NCBI RefSeq assembly: GCF_019084075.1
Contig: NZ_JAHREN010000001.1
Span: 496,001-560,000, forward strand
DNA: 64,000 bases
Reading direction: 5' to 3'
From: Siccirubricoccus sp. G192
Lineage (GTDB): Bacteria > Pseudomonadota > Alphaproteobacteria > Acetobacterales > Acetobacteraceae
Part shown: piece by piece, positions 40,843 through 49,417 of the stretch
Numbering within the stretch: position 1 is the first letter of the stretch
How the letters are laid out: every line of letters begins with the position of its first letter
Notes under the pieces: generated by a model
Database searches by the model: none
Seen by the model: only the letters and a program-made list of their open reading frames with translations
Told to the model about the DNA's origin: nothing
Made by a program: the position numbers and the translations under genes

Positions 40843-41415
40843 ATGTTCATCGAAACCGAAGGCACCCCCAACCCCGCCACCCTGAAATTCCTCCCCGGCC
40901 GGGAGGTGATGGGCGCCAGCGGCACCGCCGATTTCGCCAGCCCCGAACTGGCCGCCCGCAGCCCGCTGGCCGCCCGCATCTTCGCCCTTGGCGGCGTCGC
41001 CCGGGTCTTCCTCGGCGCTGATTTCATCACCGTGACCCAGACGGAGGAGGCCGATTGGCAGGGCCTGCGGCCGCAGGTGCTGGGCGCGATCATGGAGCAT
41101 TTCATGGCCGGCCTGCCGGTCCTGGAAGGCCAGGAGGATGCCGAGGCCCTGGACGGCGAGGATGATTTCGACCCCGCCGATGCCGAGATCGTCGAGCAGA
41201 TCAAGGAACTGCTCGATACCCGGGTCCGCCCGGCCGTTGCCGGCGATGGCGGCGACATCGTCTTCCGCGGCTTCCGCGACGGCGTGGTGCGGCTGCACCT
41301 CCAGGGCGCCTGTTCCGGCTGCCCCTCCTCCCGTGCCACCCTGAAGCATGGGGTGGAGAACATGCTGCGGCATTACGTGCCGGAAGTGGTGGCGGTGGAG
41401 CAGGTGGAGGCCTGA
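40843..41415 (+). CDS. nfuA: NfuA-type Fe-S cluster carrier
   Basis: 190 residues. The N-terminal Nfu_N domain (MFIETEGTPNPATLKFLPGR) and the C-terminal NifU-like domain (IKELLDTRVRPAVAGDGGDI) are both present. The CxxC cluster ligands are in GACSGCPSSRATLKHGVENM. The protein holds a [4Fe-4S] cluster at a dimer interface and delivers it to target enzymes. Length and order match alphaproteobacterial NfuA/HIRIP-type proteins. The start at 40843 is the first ATG in frame. Confidence 0.95.
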   Translation: MFIETEGTPNPATLKFLPGREVMGASGTADFASPELAARSPLAARIFALGGVARVFLGADFITVTQTEEADWQGLRPQVLGAIMEHFMAGLPVLEGQEDAEALDGEDDFDPADAEIVEQIKELLDTRVRPAVAGDGGDIVFRGFRDGVVRLHLQGACSGCPSSRATLKHGVENMLRHYVPEVVAVEQVEA

Positions 41416-41432
41416 CGGCCGGCGGGAGCCAA

Positions 41433-41497
41433 GCGGCCCGATGACCGGAGGGCCGCAAGGCCCGAAGGTCTGAATCGGCCCGCGGGATCCAGCGGCC
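41433..41497. repeat. Divergent family A repeat after nfuA
   Basis: GCGGCCCGATGACCGGAGG and CTGAATCGGCCCGCGGGATC then CAGCGGCC follow the layout of the 68-bp repeat at 272-339 with several changes. A reversed half copy (CGGCCGGCGGGAGCCAAGC) precedes it from the nfuA stop. The remaining spacer to 41612 carries no gene. Confidence 0.55.
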
Positions 41498-41612
41498 CCG
41501 GGCGTCGCGCGCCGCCATCACCCCAGGTGATGGCGGCGATCCCGCCCCCGGCATTGGCCAGACCCGCCCTGCCCGCGCTATCGGTGCGGCCCCGATGGAG
41601 GAATCCGCATCC

Positions 41613-42209
41613 ATGTCCAGCGACCAGCCCCTCGACGACCGCGCGCTCGACCAGATCTTCCGCACCGCCCGCACCCAGAACAAGTGGCTGGACCGGCCGG
41701 TGCCGGACACCCAGTTGCAGGAGCTCTACGACCTGCTGAAATGGGCGCCGACCAGCGCCAACGGCTCCCCCGCGCGCTTCGTCTTCGTCCGCACGGCGGA
41801 GGGCAAGGCGCGGCTGAAGCCGGCGCTTTCGGCCGGCAACCTGGAAAAGACCATGATCGCGCCGGTGACGGTCATCGTCGCCCATGACCTGCGCTTCTAC
41901 GACCAGTTGCCCCGGCTCTTCCCGCATGCCGATGCGCGGTCCTGGTTCGCCGGCAGCGAGACGCTGGCCGAGGTCACCGCCTTCCGCAACGGCACCCTGC
42001 AGGGCGCCTACCTGATCCTGGCGGCCCGCGCGATCGGCCTCGATACCGGGCCGATGAGCGGCTTCGACAATGCCAAGGTGGATGCGGCCTTTTTCGCCGG
42101 GACCAGTTGGCGCAGCAATTTCCTGGTCAATCTCGGTTATGGCGACCCGGCCGGCCTGTTCGACCGCAGCCCGCGCCTCAGCTTCGACGAGGCCTGCCGG
42201 CTGGAATAG
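41613..42209 (+). CDS. RutE-like malonic semialdehyde reductase / nitroreductase family
   Basis: 198 residues with the RutE pattern: [38 protein letters not shown] (FMN-binding Ser/Asn region), [20 protein letters not shown] and [20 protein letters not shown]. In the Rut pathway RutE reduces malonic semialdehyde to 3-hydroxypropionate, but no other rut gene is nearby, so a general NADPH nitroreductase role is equally possible. Start ATG 41613 lies 9 nt after GGAGGA; ATG 41595 would give a 6-residue longer form. Confidence 0.88.
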   Translation: MSSDQPLDDRALDQIFRTARTQNKWLDRPVPDTQLQELYDLLKWAPTSANGSPARFVFVRTAEGKARLKPALSAGNLEKTMIAPVTVIVAHDLRFYDQLPRLFPHADARSWFAGSETLAEVTAFRNGTLQGAYLILAARAIGLDTGPMSGFDNAKVDAAFFAGTSWRSNFLVNLGYGDPAGLFDRSPRLSFDEACRLE

Positions 42210-42235
42210 CGCGGCCCGCCACCCGGCGGCGGCGG

Positions 42236-42952
42236 TTACGCCGCCGCCTGCCCTGCGCTCGGGTCGAGGCGGTAGCCGCCGCCCTCGGTCAGCAGCAGCC
42301 GGGCATTGGACGGGTCCGGCTCGATCTTCTGCCGGAGCCGGTAGATATGGGTTTCCAGCGTGTGGGTGGTGACGGCGCTGTTGTAGCCCCAGACCTCGTT
42401 CAGCAGCACCTGCCGCGGCACCGGTTTGCCGCCGGCCCGGTAGAGGTATTTCAGGATCGCGCTTTCCTTCTCGGTCAGCCGGATCTTGCGGTTGCGGGCC
42501 GGCTCCAGCAGCAGCTTGGCGGAGGGGCGGAACATGTAGGGCCCGATGGTGAAGACCGCGTCCTCGGAGTTGTCGAAGACCCGGAGCTGGGCGCGCAGCC
42601 GCGCCAGCAGCTCGTTCAGCCGGAAGGGCTTGGCGATGTAGTCGTTGGCGCCGGCATCGAGGCCGCGCACCACGTCCTGCTCGGCATCGGCGCCGGTCAG
42701 CATGATGATGGGAATCTTGAGGCCCTGCTTGCGCAGCCGCGCGCAGAGCTCCCGCCCGTCGCCATCGGGCAGGCCGATATCGAGCAGGACCGCGTCGAAG
42801 CGCGCCTCCGCCGCGGTCAGCAGTTGCTCCGCCTCGGTGGCGTTCTCCGCCTCGGCGGGCGCGAACTCCCCATCGAGCGAAAGCTGCTCGGCAAGGGTCT
42901 GCCGCAGGGCGGCGTCATCGTCGACGATCAGCAAGGGGCGCGGCCCGGCCAT
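42236..42952 (-). CDS. OmpR family response regulator
   Basis: 238 residues. The receiver domain has the acidic pocket LLIVDDDAALRQTLAEQL, the phospho-acceptor Asp in AVLLDIGLPDGDGRELC, Thr in IIMLTGADAEQD and Lys in YIAKPFRLNELL. The C-terminal winged helix (RLTEKESAILKYLYRAGGKP; GYNSAVTTHTLETHIYRLRQ) is OmpR/PhoB type. GGGAG stands 6 nt before ATG 42950-42952. No histidine kinase gene is adjacent, so it is an orphan in this window. It is similar in style to PetR of other alphaproteobacteria. Confidence 0.92.
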   Translation of the reverse strand: MAGPRPLLIVDDDAALRQTLAEQLSLDGEFAPAEAENATEAEQLLTAAEARFDAVLLDIGLPDGDGRELCARLRKQGLKIPIIMLTGADAEQDVVRGLDAGANDYIAKPFRLNELLARLRAQLRVFDNSEDAVFTIGPYMFRPSAKLLLEPARNRKIRLTEKESAILKYLYRAGGKPVPRQVLLNEVWGYNSAVTTHTLETHIYRLRQKIEPDPSNARLLLTEGGGYRLDPSAGQAAA

Positions 42953-43215
42953 GCCATCTCCCAGTCTGCAAGGATGCTCAAGCCAAAGATATATGGCCCC
43001 CATAGATGCAAGGGCCACAGAACGCTACCGGCAGGTTGCCTAGCCACATTCGATGGCGAAGCTAAGGCAGGGTGCCATGCTATTGATGCCATTTCGCGAC
43101 GAGTCATCGCAAGTGCGACATAATACCGGGTTTATGCTGGCGGCCCTGCTGTCACGCGCCCTTGCGGCGCCACATTCACGGTGCGCCATGCAGCCCCGAG
43201 GAACCCAGAATTAAA
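42953..43215. other. Low-GC divergent promoter region
   Basis: This 263-bp gap between the divergent response regulator and ribA genes is clearly richer in A and T than average (AAGATATATGG; GACATAATACCGGG; CAGAATTAAA). Promoters for both genes are expected here. I could not place a convincing -35/-10 pair, and I see no riboswitch-like FMN element. Confidence 0.45.
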
Positions 43216-44410
43216 ATGAGCATGCCCGCCCCCCCTTGCCCCGCAGCCGCTCCCGCCTTCACCCCTGCCCGATGCCGCCACGCTGGCGCTGCGTGCCGTG
43301 CATCGCGCGGCGGCGGATCTCCGGCGCGGAACGCCCGTGCTGCTCCGGGGCGGCGATCACCTTCTCGTGTTGGCGGCCGCCGAGGCGGTCGGGGCGCGTG
43401 GCCTGGCGGAGCTGGCCGCCATCGCCAAGGCACCGCCCCTGCTGCTGCTGGCCCGCGCCCGAGCCGCCGCGCTGGCCCTGCCCCCGGCCCTCCGGGCCCT
43501 GACGCCGCCCGGCACGGAGGAGGCGGAGGCGGTGGCGCTCCGCCTGCCGCCGGCGCTGCTTGACCCCGCCGTGCTGCGCAGCCTGGCCGATCCCACCGCC
43601 GAACGCCTGCTGCCCGAGCCCGGAAAGATCGAACGGCTGCCGGCGCCGCCGCTTGCCGCCGCGGCGGTGGCTCTGGCCAAGCTCGGCCGGCTGCTCCCCG
43701 CCCTGGTCGCCGCCCCCGCGAGGGAAGCGCCGCGGCCAGGCCTGCCAATGCCAAGCCTGCTGGTGGTGGAAGCGGCGGATGTGCTGGCCTATCCCGCCGC
43801 CGCCGCGACCTCGCTCCGCCGCGTGGCGGAGGCCGCGGTGCCGCTGGAGGATGCGCCGGATGCCCGCATCCAGGCCTTCCGCGCCGCCGATGGCGGGATC
43901 GAGCACCTGGCGATCCTGGTCGGCCAGCCGGAGGCGCTGGCGGCGCGGGGCGGCGCGCCGCTCGTCCGGATGCATTCGGAATGCTTCACCGGCGACCTGC
44001 TCGGCTCGCTCCGCTGCGATTGCGGGCCGCAATTGCGCGGCGCCATCCGGCGCATGGCGGCCGAGGAGGGCGGCGTGCTGCTCTACCTGGCGCAGGAGGG
44101 GCGCGGCATCGGCCTGGTGAACAAGCTGCGCGCCTATGCCCTGCAGGATATCGGGCTCGATACGCTGGACGCCAACCGGGCGCTGGGCTGGGGCGCCGAT
44201 GAGCGCAACTTCCTGGTCGCCGCCACCATGCTCGACCAGCTCGGCATCCGCCGGGTCCGGCTGCTGACCAACAACCCGGACAAGCTGGCGGCGCTGGCCG
44301 CCTGCGGCATCGAGGTGGAGGGGCGGGAAGCGCATGCCTTCGCGCCGAACGGTGTTAACGACCATTATCTGGAGACTAAGGCCAGGCGCTTCGGGCACCT
44401 GCTGGCATGA
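43216..44410 (+). CDS. ribA: GTP cyclohydrolase II with long N-terminal domain (one frameshift at 43229-43235)
   Basis: The C-terminal 200 residues are GTP cyclohydrolase II, the first step of riboflavin synthesis: MHSECFTGDLLGSLRCDCGP with three zinc-binding Cys, YLAQEGRGIGLVNKLRAYAL, DANRALGWGADERNFLVAA and RLLTNNPDKLAAL. About 190 residues precede it with no clear dihydroxybutanone-phosphate-synthase motif, perhaps a worn RibB domain. Removing one C from the run at 43229-43235 joins MSMPAP to LAPQPLPPSPLPDAATLALR for 397 residues. Without that, translation from GTG 43298 is possible. The next gene follows at 10 bp. Confidence 0.9.
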
Positions 44411-44420
44411 GGCAGCGGCG

Positions 44421-44930
44421 ATGACCGAACCCGGCCTGGCCCTGGTGACGCCGGACGGGCTGCTCCGCTTCGCCGGCCAGACTTGGCGCTGCGCCCTCGG
44501 CCGCGGCGGGGTGCGGGTGGAGAAGCAGGAGGGCGACGGCGCCACGCCCGCCGGGCGGCTGCCGCTCCGCCGCCTGCTCTACCGCGCCGACCGAGTGGCG
44601 GCCCCCGCCTGCCTGATGCCGGCGGAGCCGATCGCCCCCGGCGATGGCTGGTGCGACGACCCGGCCCATCCCGACTACAACCGCCAGATCCGCCTGCCCC
44701 ACCCGGCCCGGCATGAGGTGCTGTGGCGGGAGGATGCGCTCTATGACCTGGTCGGAGTGCTGGGCTGGAACGACCGGCCGGTGGTGCGGAGCCGCGGCAG
44801 CGCCATCTTCCTGCACCTCGCCCGGCCGGACTACGCCCCCACCGAGGGCTGCATCGCGCTGCCGGAGCGCGACCTCCGCGCGTTGCTGGCCGCTGGCCTG
44901 ACCGCCATCGAGGTGCTCCCGGCCGGGTGA
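44421..44930 (+). CDS. L,D-transpeptidase (YkuD family) without a signal peptide
   Basis: 169 residues. The YkuD active-site signature is AIFLHLARPDYAPTEGCIAL, with His and the catalytic Cys in EGC. Substrate contacts lie near EKQEGDGATPAGRLPLRRLL. Family enzymes make 3-3 cross-links or attach lipoproteins to peptidoglycan in the periplasm. Here the start MTEPGLALVTPDG leads straight into the domain and no export signal is visible, as in the YafK/ErfK short forms annotated in alphaproteobacteria. Its TGA touches repeat family A. Confidence 0.88.
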   Translation: MTEPGLALVTPDGLLRFAGQTWRCALGRGGVRVEKQEGDGATPAGRLPLRRLLYRADRVAAPACLMPAEPIAPGDGWCDDPAHPDYNRQIRLPHPARHEVLWREDALYDLVGVLGWNDRPVVRSRGSAIFLHLARPDYAPTEGCIALPERDLRALLAAGLTAIEVLPAG

Positions 44931-44931
44931 A

Positions 44932-44999
44932 CGGCCGCTTGTATCCTGCGGGCCGGTTCACGCCCTCCGGCTTCGCCTCCAGACGACCGGGCCGATCAG
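44932..44999. repeat. 68-bp intergenic repeat, family A, copy 2
   Basis: Reverse-complement match to 272-339 (about 91 percent by eye). It lies between the convergent stops of the L,D-transpeptidase (44928-44930) and yggS (44996-44998), the TGA of yggS being inside its edge. The arrangement is the same as for copy 1, so the element marks 3' ends of facing genes and may act as a two-way transcription stop. Confidence 0.85.
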
Positions 45000-45676
45000 C
45001 CCTGCCCGCGCGCGCCGAAGATCGCGGAGCCCACCCGGACATGGGTGGCGCCGCAGGCGATGGCCGCCTCGAAATCCGCGCTCATGCCCATGCTGAGCAC
45101 GGCCAGCCCCTGCCGCGCCGCAAGCTCCGCCAGGAAGCGGAAATGCGGCACCGGGTCCTGGTCCACCGGCGGGATGCACATCAGCCCCTGCACGGGCAAC
45201 CCGTGCTCCTCCCGGCAGGCGCGCAGGAAATCCGCCGCGGCGGCGCGGGGGATGCCGGATTTCTGCGGCTCCTCCCCGGTATTCACCTGCACCAGCAGGC
45301 CGGGCCGGCGGCCCTCCTGCGCCATCGCCGCGGCCAGGGCCAGGGCCAGGCGGGGGCGGTCCAGGCTTTCGATGACATCGGCGAGGCGCACCGCCTCCCG
45401 CGCCTTGTTGGTCTGCAAGGCGCCGATCAGGCGCAGGCGGAGCGCCGGGTGGGCGGCCTGCAAGGCGGGGAATTTCCCCGCCGCCTCCTGCACCCGGTTC
45501 TCCCCGAAGACCGCCTGCCCGGCGGCCAGCGCGGCCGCCACCGCCTCCGGCCCATGCGTCTTGGAGACGGCGACGAGCGTGACCGACCCGGCCGGCCGGT
45601 TGGCGCGGGCGGCGGCCTCGGCGATCCTGTCCCGGATGCGGGCGAGATTCGTGGCGATGGTGTCCTGGTTCGACAT
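44996..45676 (-). CDS. YggS/PROSC family PLP-binding homeostasis protein
   Basis: 226 residues. PLP-binding Lys is in VTLVAVSKTHGPEAVAAAL. FGENRVQEAAGKF, LRLIGALQTNKAREAVRLAD, PGLLVQVNTGEEPQKSGI and the closing GMSADFEAAIACGATHVRVG are the family blocks. These single-domain proteins hold pyridoxal phosphate and balance vitamin B6 and amino-acid pools rather than catalysing a known reaction. Length is standard. It is divergent from the ThiE-like gene. Confidence 0.95.
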   Translation of the reverse strand: MSNQDTIATNLARIRDRIAEAAARANRPAGSVTLVAVSKTHGPEAVAAALAAGQAVFGENRVQEAAGKFPALQAAHPALRLRLIGALQTNKAREAVRLADVIESLDRPRLALALAAAMAQEGRRPGLLVQVNTGEEPQKSGIPRAAAADFLRACREEHGLPVQGLMCIPPVDQDPVPHFRFLAELAARQGLAVLSMGMSADFEAAIACGATHVRVGSAIFGARGQG

Positions 45677-45771
45677 GCGATGCGGAGCCTGGTGGCCTGG
45701 TGATCCAGCGAAGGAAGCGGGCAGGACACTAGGGCAGTATCGCGCCCTGCGGAATCACCTGGAGCGACCGG

Positions 45772-46500
45772 ATGGCCATGCCAGCGGCAGCCCGCATGGC
45801 CGGTGAGCCGGGGCAGGCCGGGCTTGCGGCGGCGTCCCGGCGCCTCCGGCCCGGCCCCGCCGGGAGCCAGGCCCAAGGACAAACCCAGGGGCGGGTGCTG
45901 CCGCGGCTGTTCCTGTTCAGCGACAGGCTGCGGCTGCCCGATCCGCGCGCCGCGGCGGCCCGGCTGCCGCCCGGCGCGGCGGTGGTGGCGCGCGGGCTGG
46001 CGCCGGCGGTGCTGGCCGGGCTGGCGGCGCTGGCGCGGCGGCGGCGCCTGGTCCTGCTGGTGGCCGGCGACGGGCGGGCGGCGCTGCGGCTGGGCCGAGG
46101 CTTGCGGGCCGGGCTGCATGTGCCGGACCGGCACGGCACGGCGGGGCTGGCGCCCTTCCTGCTGGCCCGCCGGGCGCGGCCGGGTGGGCTGCTGCTCACC
46201 GTGGCGGCGCATGGCCGGGCCGGGCTGGCGCGCGCCCGGCGGCTCGGCGCCGATGCGGTGATCCTGTCGCCGGTCTTCCCCACCGCCAGCCATCCCGGCG
46301 CGCCGGCGCTCGGCCTGCTGGCCTGGGCGGCGCTGGCGCGGCGGGCGGGGCGGCCGGTGGTGGCGCTGGGCGGGGTGACGGGGGCGAATGCCGGGCGGCT
46401 GCCACGCTGGGCGGCGGGCTTCGCGGCAATCGGGGCCCTGGCCGGCGCGCCACGGCGGCTGTGGCAGACCAGCCACAGTGTTTCAGGGATGTCGCGGTAG
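45772..46500 (+). CDS. ThiE/TenI-like thiamine phosphate synthase family protein
   Basis: 242 residues starting MAMPAAARMAGE after TGGAG at 7 nt. The TMP synthase fold appears as LFLFSDRLRLPDP, GLHVPDRHG, LLLTVAAHGRAGLARARRLG, DAVILSPVFPTASHPGAPAL and VVALGGVTGANA. The residues contacting pyrophosphate in true ThiE are only partly kept (SPVFPTxSHP is). It may be ThiE-related with another role, as for TenI. An Arg/Ala-rich leader of about 40 residues precedes the domain. Confidence 0.8.
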   Translation: MAMPAAARMAGEPGQAGLAAASRRLRPGPAGSQAQGQTQGRVLPRLFLFSDRLRLPDPRAAAARLPPGAAVVARGLAPAVLAGLAALARRRRLVLLVAGDGRAALRLGRGLRAGLHVPDRHGTAGLAPFLLARRARPGGLLLTVAAHGRAGLARARRLGADAVILSPVFPTASHPGAPALGLLAWAALARRAGRPVVALGGVTGANAGRLPRWAAGFAAIGALAGAPRRLWQTSHSVSGMSR

Positions 46501-46685
46501 GGCCAAGAGGCCGGTTGCCGTGGATTGTTCCGCTGCCCCATAGTCCGCCCAGGCCCGGGTGCGCCTGTGCATCGGCATTTGTCGGTGTTTGGGGGGCAGC
46601 CTCCTGGCGGAACGGTGTTCCGCACGGGGGGTGCAGGCGGGTCGAGGGAACAGCCGGGCTCGCCCGGCGCGTGAGGAGGATATCA
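46501..46685 (+). promoter_or_regulatory. Porin leader region with an inverted repeat
   Basis: The 185-bp gap before the porin contains GCGGAAC-GGT-GTTCCGC at 46607-46623, a perfect 7-bp inverted repeat that could be a regulator site, and the ribosome site GGAGGA just before ATG 46686. No strong sigma70 hexamers are evident. Long leaders are usual for porin mRNAs, so small-RNA control is possible. Confidence 0.45.
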
Positions 46686-48074
46686 ATGCGCAAGATTCTG
46701 CTGGGCACCACCGCGGTGGTCGGCGCTGCGCTGCTGGCCCCGACCATGGCCGCGGCACAGGAAGCCCCGACTGTCCGCGTTGGCGGTTATTTCCGCGCCT
46801 ACTACGGCTACACGCAGCAGACCGGCCAGAACGTCACCGGCTTGACGCCGCAGGGCACCGTGGTCCAGCCGGCCCAGGTCGGCGATGCCGGCATCGGTGC
46901 CACCGGCACCTCGACGGCCCAGTCCGCCCGGAACAGCCAGCACGACTTCTCGACCGATGCCGAGATTCACGTCTTCGTGAACGGCAAGACGGCGAACGGC
47001 CTCACCTATGGCGCCGTGGTCGAGATCCAGTTCGACAACAACGAGGCCACCGCCCGGACCGCCCGCCGGTCCTATCCGTCCAAGACCGGCGCGGACATCG
47101 ATGAGGCCTATGCCTTCATCGCCTCGCCGACCTTCGGCCAGATCCGCTTCGGCGACGAGGATGGCCCGGTCGGCGGCCTGATGAACGCCGGTTACGTGAC
47201 CAACTTCGGCACCGGCGGCATCTACGGCGACTGGCAGGATTTCGTGATCCGGCCGAACCGCACCACGACCTCGCCCGGCGAGATGGGTGACAACACCAAG
47301 ATCATCTACCTGTCGCCACAGTTCTTCGGCTTCGACTTCGGCGGCTCCTTCGCGCTGAACGAGGGCGAGGGCGCCGATACGGGTTGCGTGAGCAGCCTCG
47401 CCGGTCCCTTCTGCGACCGCGCCTATGCCTCCCAAGGCGTGACCAGCTTCGGCCGCGCGACGACCAACCTGCCCGGCCGCCGCAACGAGTACCAGCTGAT
47501 GGCCCGCTGGCGCGGCAACCTGGCCGGCGTCGGCCTGGCAGCCAGCTTCGGCTACATGGGCGCCTCCGCGGTGCGCGACATCACCGTGACCGGCACCCAG
47601 TTCCAGACGCTCCGCAACCCGCAGATCTGGGAAGCGGGCCTGCAGGCCACCGCCTATGGGTTCACCCTGGGCGCCAACTACAAGTGGGGCAATACCAGCT
47701 ACTTCTACATCCCCACCATCCGCGGCGAGCAGGACATGTCCCAGATCTTCCTGGGCGGCTCCTATACCGCGGGTCCGTTCAGCATCGGTGCGAACGGCTT
47801 CTTCCAGACCGTTGCCGGCACCGCGGGCAGCGCCTTCAACACCACGACCGGTGTCCTCTCGCAGAACACCAACTCCACTCCGCGTGGCCAGCGCCGCTAC
47901 GGCTACGGCATCGGCGCCAACTACCGCCTGGCGCCCGGCCTCGACCTGGTGGCCGAATATGTCCGCCACGTGATCCACGAGAATGGCGTGGATCTCGATG
48001 GCCAGGCCAACAACGGCGTGCAGGACAAGCTGCGGGCCAATGTGTTCCTGGTGGGCACCCGGCTGGCCTTCTGA
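46686..48074 (+). CDS. Outer-membrane porin
   Basis: 462 residues with a clear signal peptide (RKILLGTTAVVGAALLAPTM ... AAAQ) and a beta-barrel-like sequence ending in Phe (VGTRLAF), the outer-membrane sorting signal. Repeated amphipathic strands such as VRVGGYFRAYYGYTQ, AEIHVFVNGKTANGLTYGAV and GIGANYRLAPGLDLVAEYVR fit the 16-strand general porins of Rhodospirillales. GGAGGA precedes ATG 46686. The single-gene unit ends in a strong terminator at 48101-48129, in keeping with high expression. Confidence 0.92.
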   Translation: MRKILLGTTAVVGAALLAPTMAAAQEAPTVRVGGYFRAYYGYTQQTGQNVTGLTPQGTVVQPAQVGDAGIGATGTSTAQSARNSQHDFSTDAEIHVFVNGKTANGLTYGAVVEIQFDNNEATARTARRSYPSKTGADIDEAYAFIASPTFGQIRFGDEDGPVGGLMNAGYVTNFGTGGIYGDWQDFVIRPNRTTTSPGEMGDNTKIIYLSPQFFGFDFGGSFALNEGEGADTGCVSSLAGPFCDRAYASQGVTSFGRATTNLPGRRNEYQLMARWRGNLAGVGLAASFGYMGASAVRDITVTGTQFQTLRNPQIWEAGLQATAYGFTLGANYKWGNTSYFYIPTIRGEQDMSQIFLGGSYTAGPFSIGANGFFQTVAGTAGSAFNTTTGVLSQNTNSTPRGQRRYGYGIGANYRLAPGLDLVAEYVRHVIHENGVDLDGQANNGVQDKLRANVFLVGTRLAF

Positions 48075-48100
48075 TCCCTTGGGATCGGCAGCCTGAAGGG

Positions 48101-48129
48101 GGGCGGCGGGGCAACCCGCCGCCCTTTTT
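48101..48129 (+). terminator. Rho-independent terminator of the porin gene
   Basis: GGGCGGCGGG (48101-48110), loop GCAA, CCCGCCGCCC (48115-48124), then TTTTT. This is a perfect 10-bp stem with a GNRA-type loop and a U tract 27 bp after the porin stop, and the clearest terminator in the window. Confidence 0.93.
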
Positions 48130-48199
48130 CATGCCGCGCCCCGATCGGGCCATTTCCCGCTTGATCCGGGGCTGCACTTGCCCCAATCGTGCGGCCACC

Positions 48200-48739
48200 A
48201 TGAAGCCCATCCTCTTGACCCTCGGCCTTCTCCTGCCGGTCCTTGCCGCCTGTGGCGGCGACAACCAGCGCATGGTCCAGAACGACGAATATGGCGACTA
48301 CCGCCGTGGCGCGGTGCGCCAGCGGCCGCTCGGCACCAGCGCCGGCATCGTCATCTTCGGCGTGGACAAGGAACGCGAGGCGCGGGAGGCCGCGGCCACC
48401 GGCGGCGGTGCCGGCCTCAGCGTCAATGCCTATCTCTGGCGCGCCACGCTGGACACGCTCTCCTTCATGCCGCTCGCCTCGGCCGACCCCTTCGGCGGCA
48501 CCATCATCACCGACTGGTACGCCCCGCCCGGCGCGCAGGGGGAGCGCTTCCGCGCCCAGGCCTATGTGATGGGCCGCCAGCTCCGCTCCGACGGCGTCCG
48601 GGTGCAGGTCTTCCGCCAGACCCAGGACCGGACCGGCCAATGGGTGGACAGCCCGGTCTCCGCCGCCACCAACTCCGAGATGGAGGACAAGGTCCTCGCC
48701 CGCGCCCGGGAATTGCGGAGCCAGTCGGCCTCCCGCTGA
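48200..48739 (+). CDS. DUF3576 lipoprotein
   Basis: 179 residues. The lipoprotein signal KPILLTLGLLLPVLAACGGD places the modified Cys near residue 18. The DUF3576 body shows LSVNAYLWRATLDTLSFMPL, ASADPFGGTIITDWYAPPGA and VRVQVFRQTQDRTGQWVDSP. The family is limited to alphaproteobacteria and has no proven role; its fold resembles periplasmic envelope-assembly proteins. It stands alone between the porin and the next lipoprotein gene. Confidence 0.88.
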   Translation: MKPILLTLGLLLPVLAACGGDNQRMVQNDEYGDYRRGAVRQRPLGTSAGIVIFGVDKEREAREAAATGGGAGLSVNAYLWRATLDTLSFMPLASADPFGGTIITDWYAPPGAQGERFRAQAYVMGRQLRSDGVRVQVFRQTQDRTGQWVDSPVSAATNSEMEDKVLARARELRSQSASR

Positions 48740-48869
48740 CGGCTGCGGGCTGCAGCCCGGTCCTTGGTGGCGATCCGTTTCGCCGCGCGTTATTGAGTGC
48801 GGACAAAGGGCAGGCACTTCGGCGCCAAGACCCGCAAGAGCGGACTCAAGCCGGGAGGGAGGGTTGCTG

Positions 48870-49055
48870 ATGTCCAGGCCAATTCCGTTCCTCGCCCTGT
48901 TGCTGCTGGCGGCCGGCTGCGCCCCAACTCCGTCGCCGCGGGCCGCTGCCTGCGTCCCGGGCAGTGCGGGCTGTAGTCAGGCCAATGCCCCGGTGGCGGC
49001 CTTCGACCCGCTGGATACCGGCGCCGCCCCGGCCTCCTCCGGCATGGGCTATTAG
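48870..49055 (+). CDS. Small lipoprotein, 61 aa
   Basis: A 61-residue protein with a lipobox (FLALLLLAAGCAPTP, Cys near residue 17) and a short Ala/Pro-rich tail ending SSGMGY. A long purine leader (GGGAGGGAGGG) precedes ATG 48870. The mature part of about 45 residues is too short for a domain. The stop TAG (49053-49055) starts the second family B palindromic repeat. Confidence 0.7.
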   Translation: MSRPIPFLALLLLAAGCAPTPSPRAAACVPGSAGCSQANAPVAAFDPLDTGAAPASSGMGY

Positions 49056-49160
49056 AGCGTGATCGCTTGAGGTGCTCGCACCGAAAAGCGTGAATCACGC
49101 GATCAAACAAAGGCCTGGAGCATGATGCGTGAACGAAGGTGAACGCATCATGCTCCAGGG
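49053..49160. repeat. 108-bp palindromic TAGAGC repeat, family B, copy 2
   Basis: The reverse complement is almost identical to 35217-35323 over its full length. It begins TAGAGCGTGATCGC, carries GAAAAGCGTGAATCACGC, and ends with the hairpin AGCATGATGCGTGAACG / GAACGCATCATGCTCC. The first TAG is the stop codon of the small lipoprotein. Near identity over about 100 bp at two unrelated sites implies recent spread or gene conversion. Confidence 0.92.
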
Positions 49161-49417
49161 AACGCGTCGCCCGCCCTGGCTCCTTGCCCTCGCGAGCCCA
49201 TTGCGGCGCCTGCCTGAGTCCAGGGGAGTGCCGTCTGCTCCAGGCCCATCCAGGCGGAACAGGGCTGGTTCCTGGGCCGCCAGGCCATCCCCGCTCGCGC
49301 GGAAGGCGCCGAGGGACCGGCACGGCGCACCCGCCACGCCCAGGCACCACGCCGCCGGCCGGCCCCGGAACAGGGCGGTGCCGCGGCGGCCCCGCCGTGC
49401 CAGGATGCGGCATCCGC
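49161..49417. other. Gene-free spacer before azlC
   Basis: A 257-bp GC-rich stretch with no supported gene. Open frames here are long only because stops are rare in GC-rich DNA, and none resembles a protein family. No terminator or promoter was recognised. Confidence 0.4.

Noticed and set aside
42953..43215. FMN riboswitch before ribA
   Set aside because: The conserved RFN-element blocks could not be found; the region is only AT-rich.
49161..49417. Small gene before azlC
   Set aside because: Candidate frames have no ribosome site, no family resemblance, and overlap the repeat; treated as spacer.
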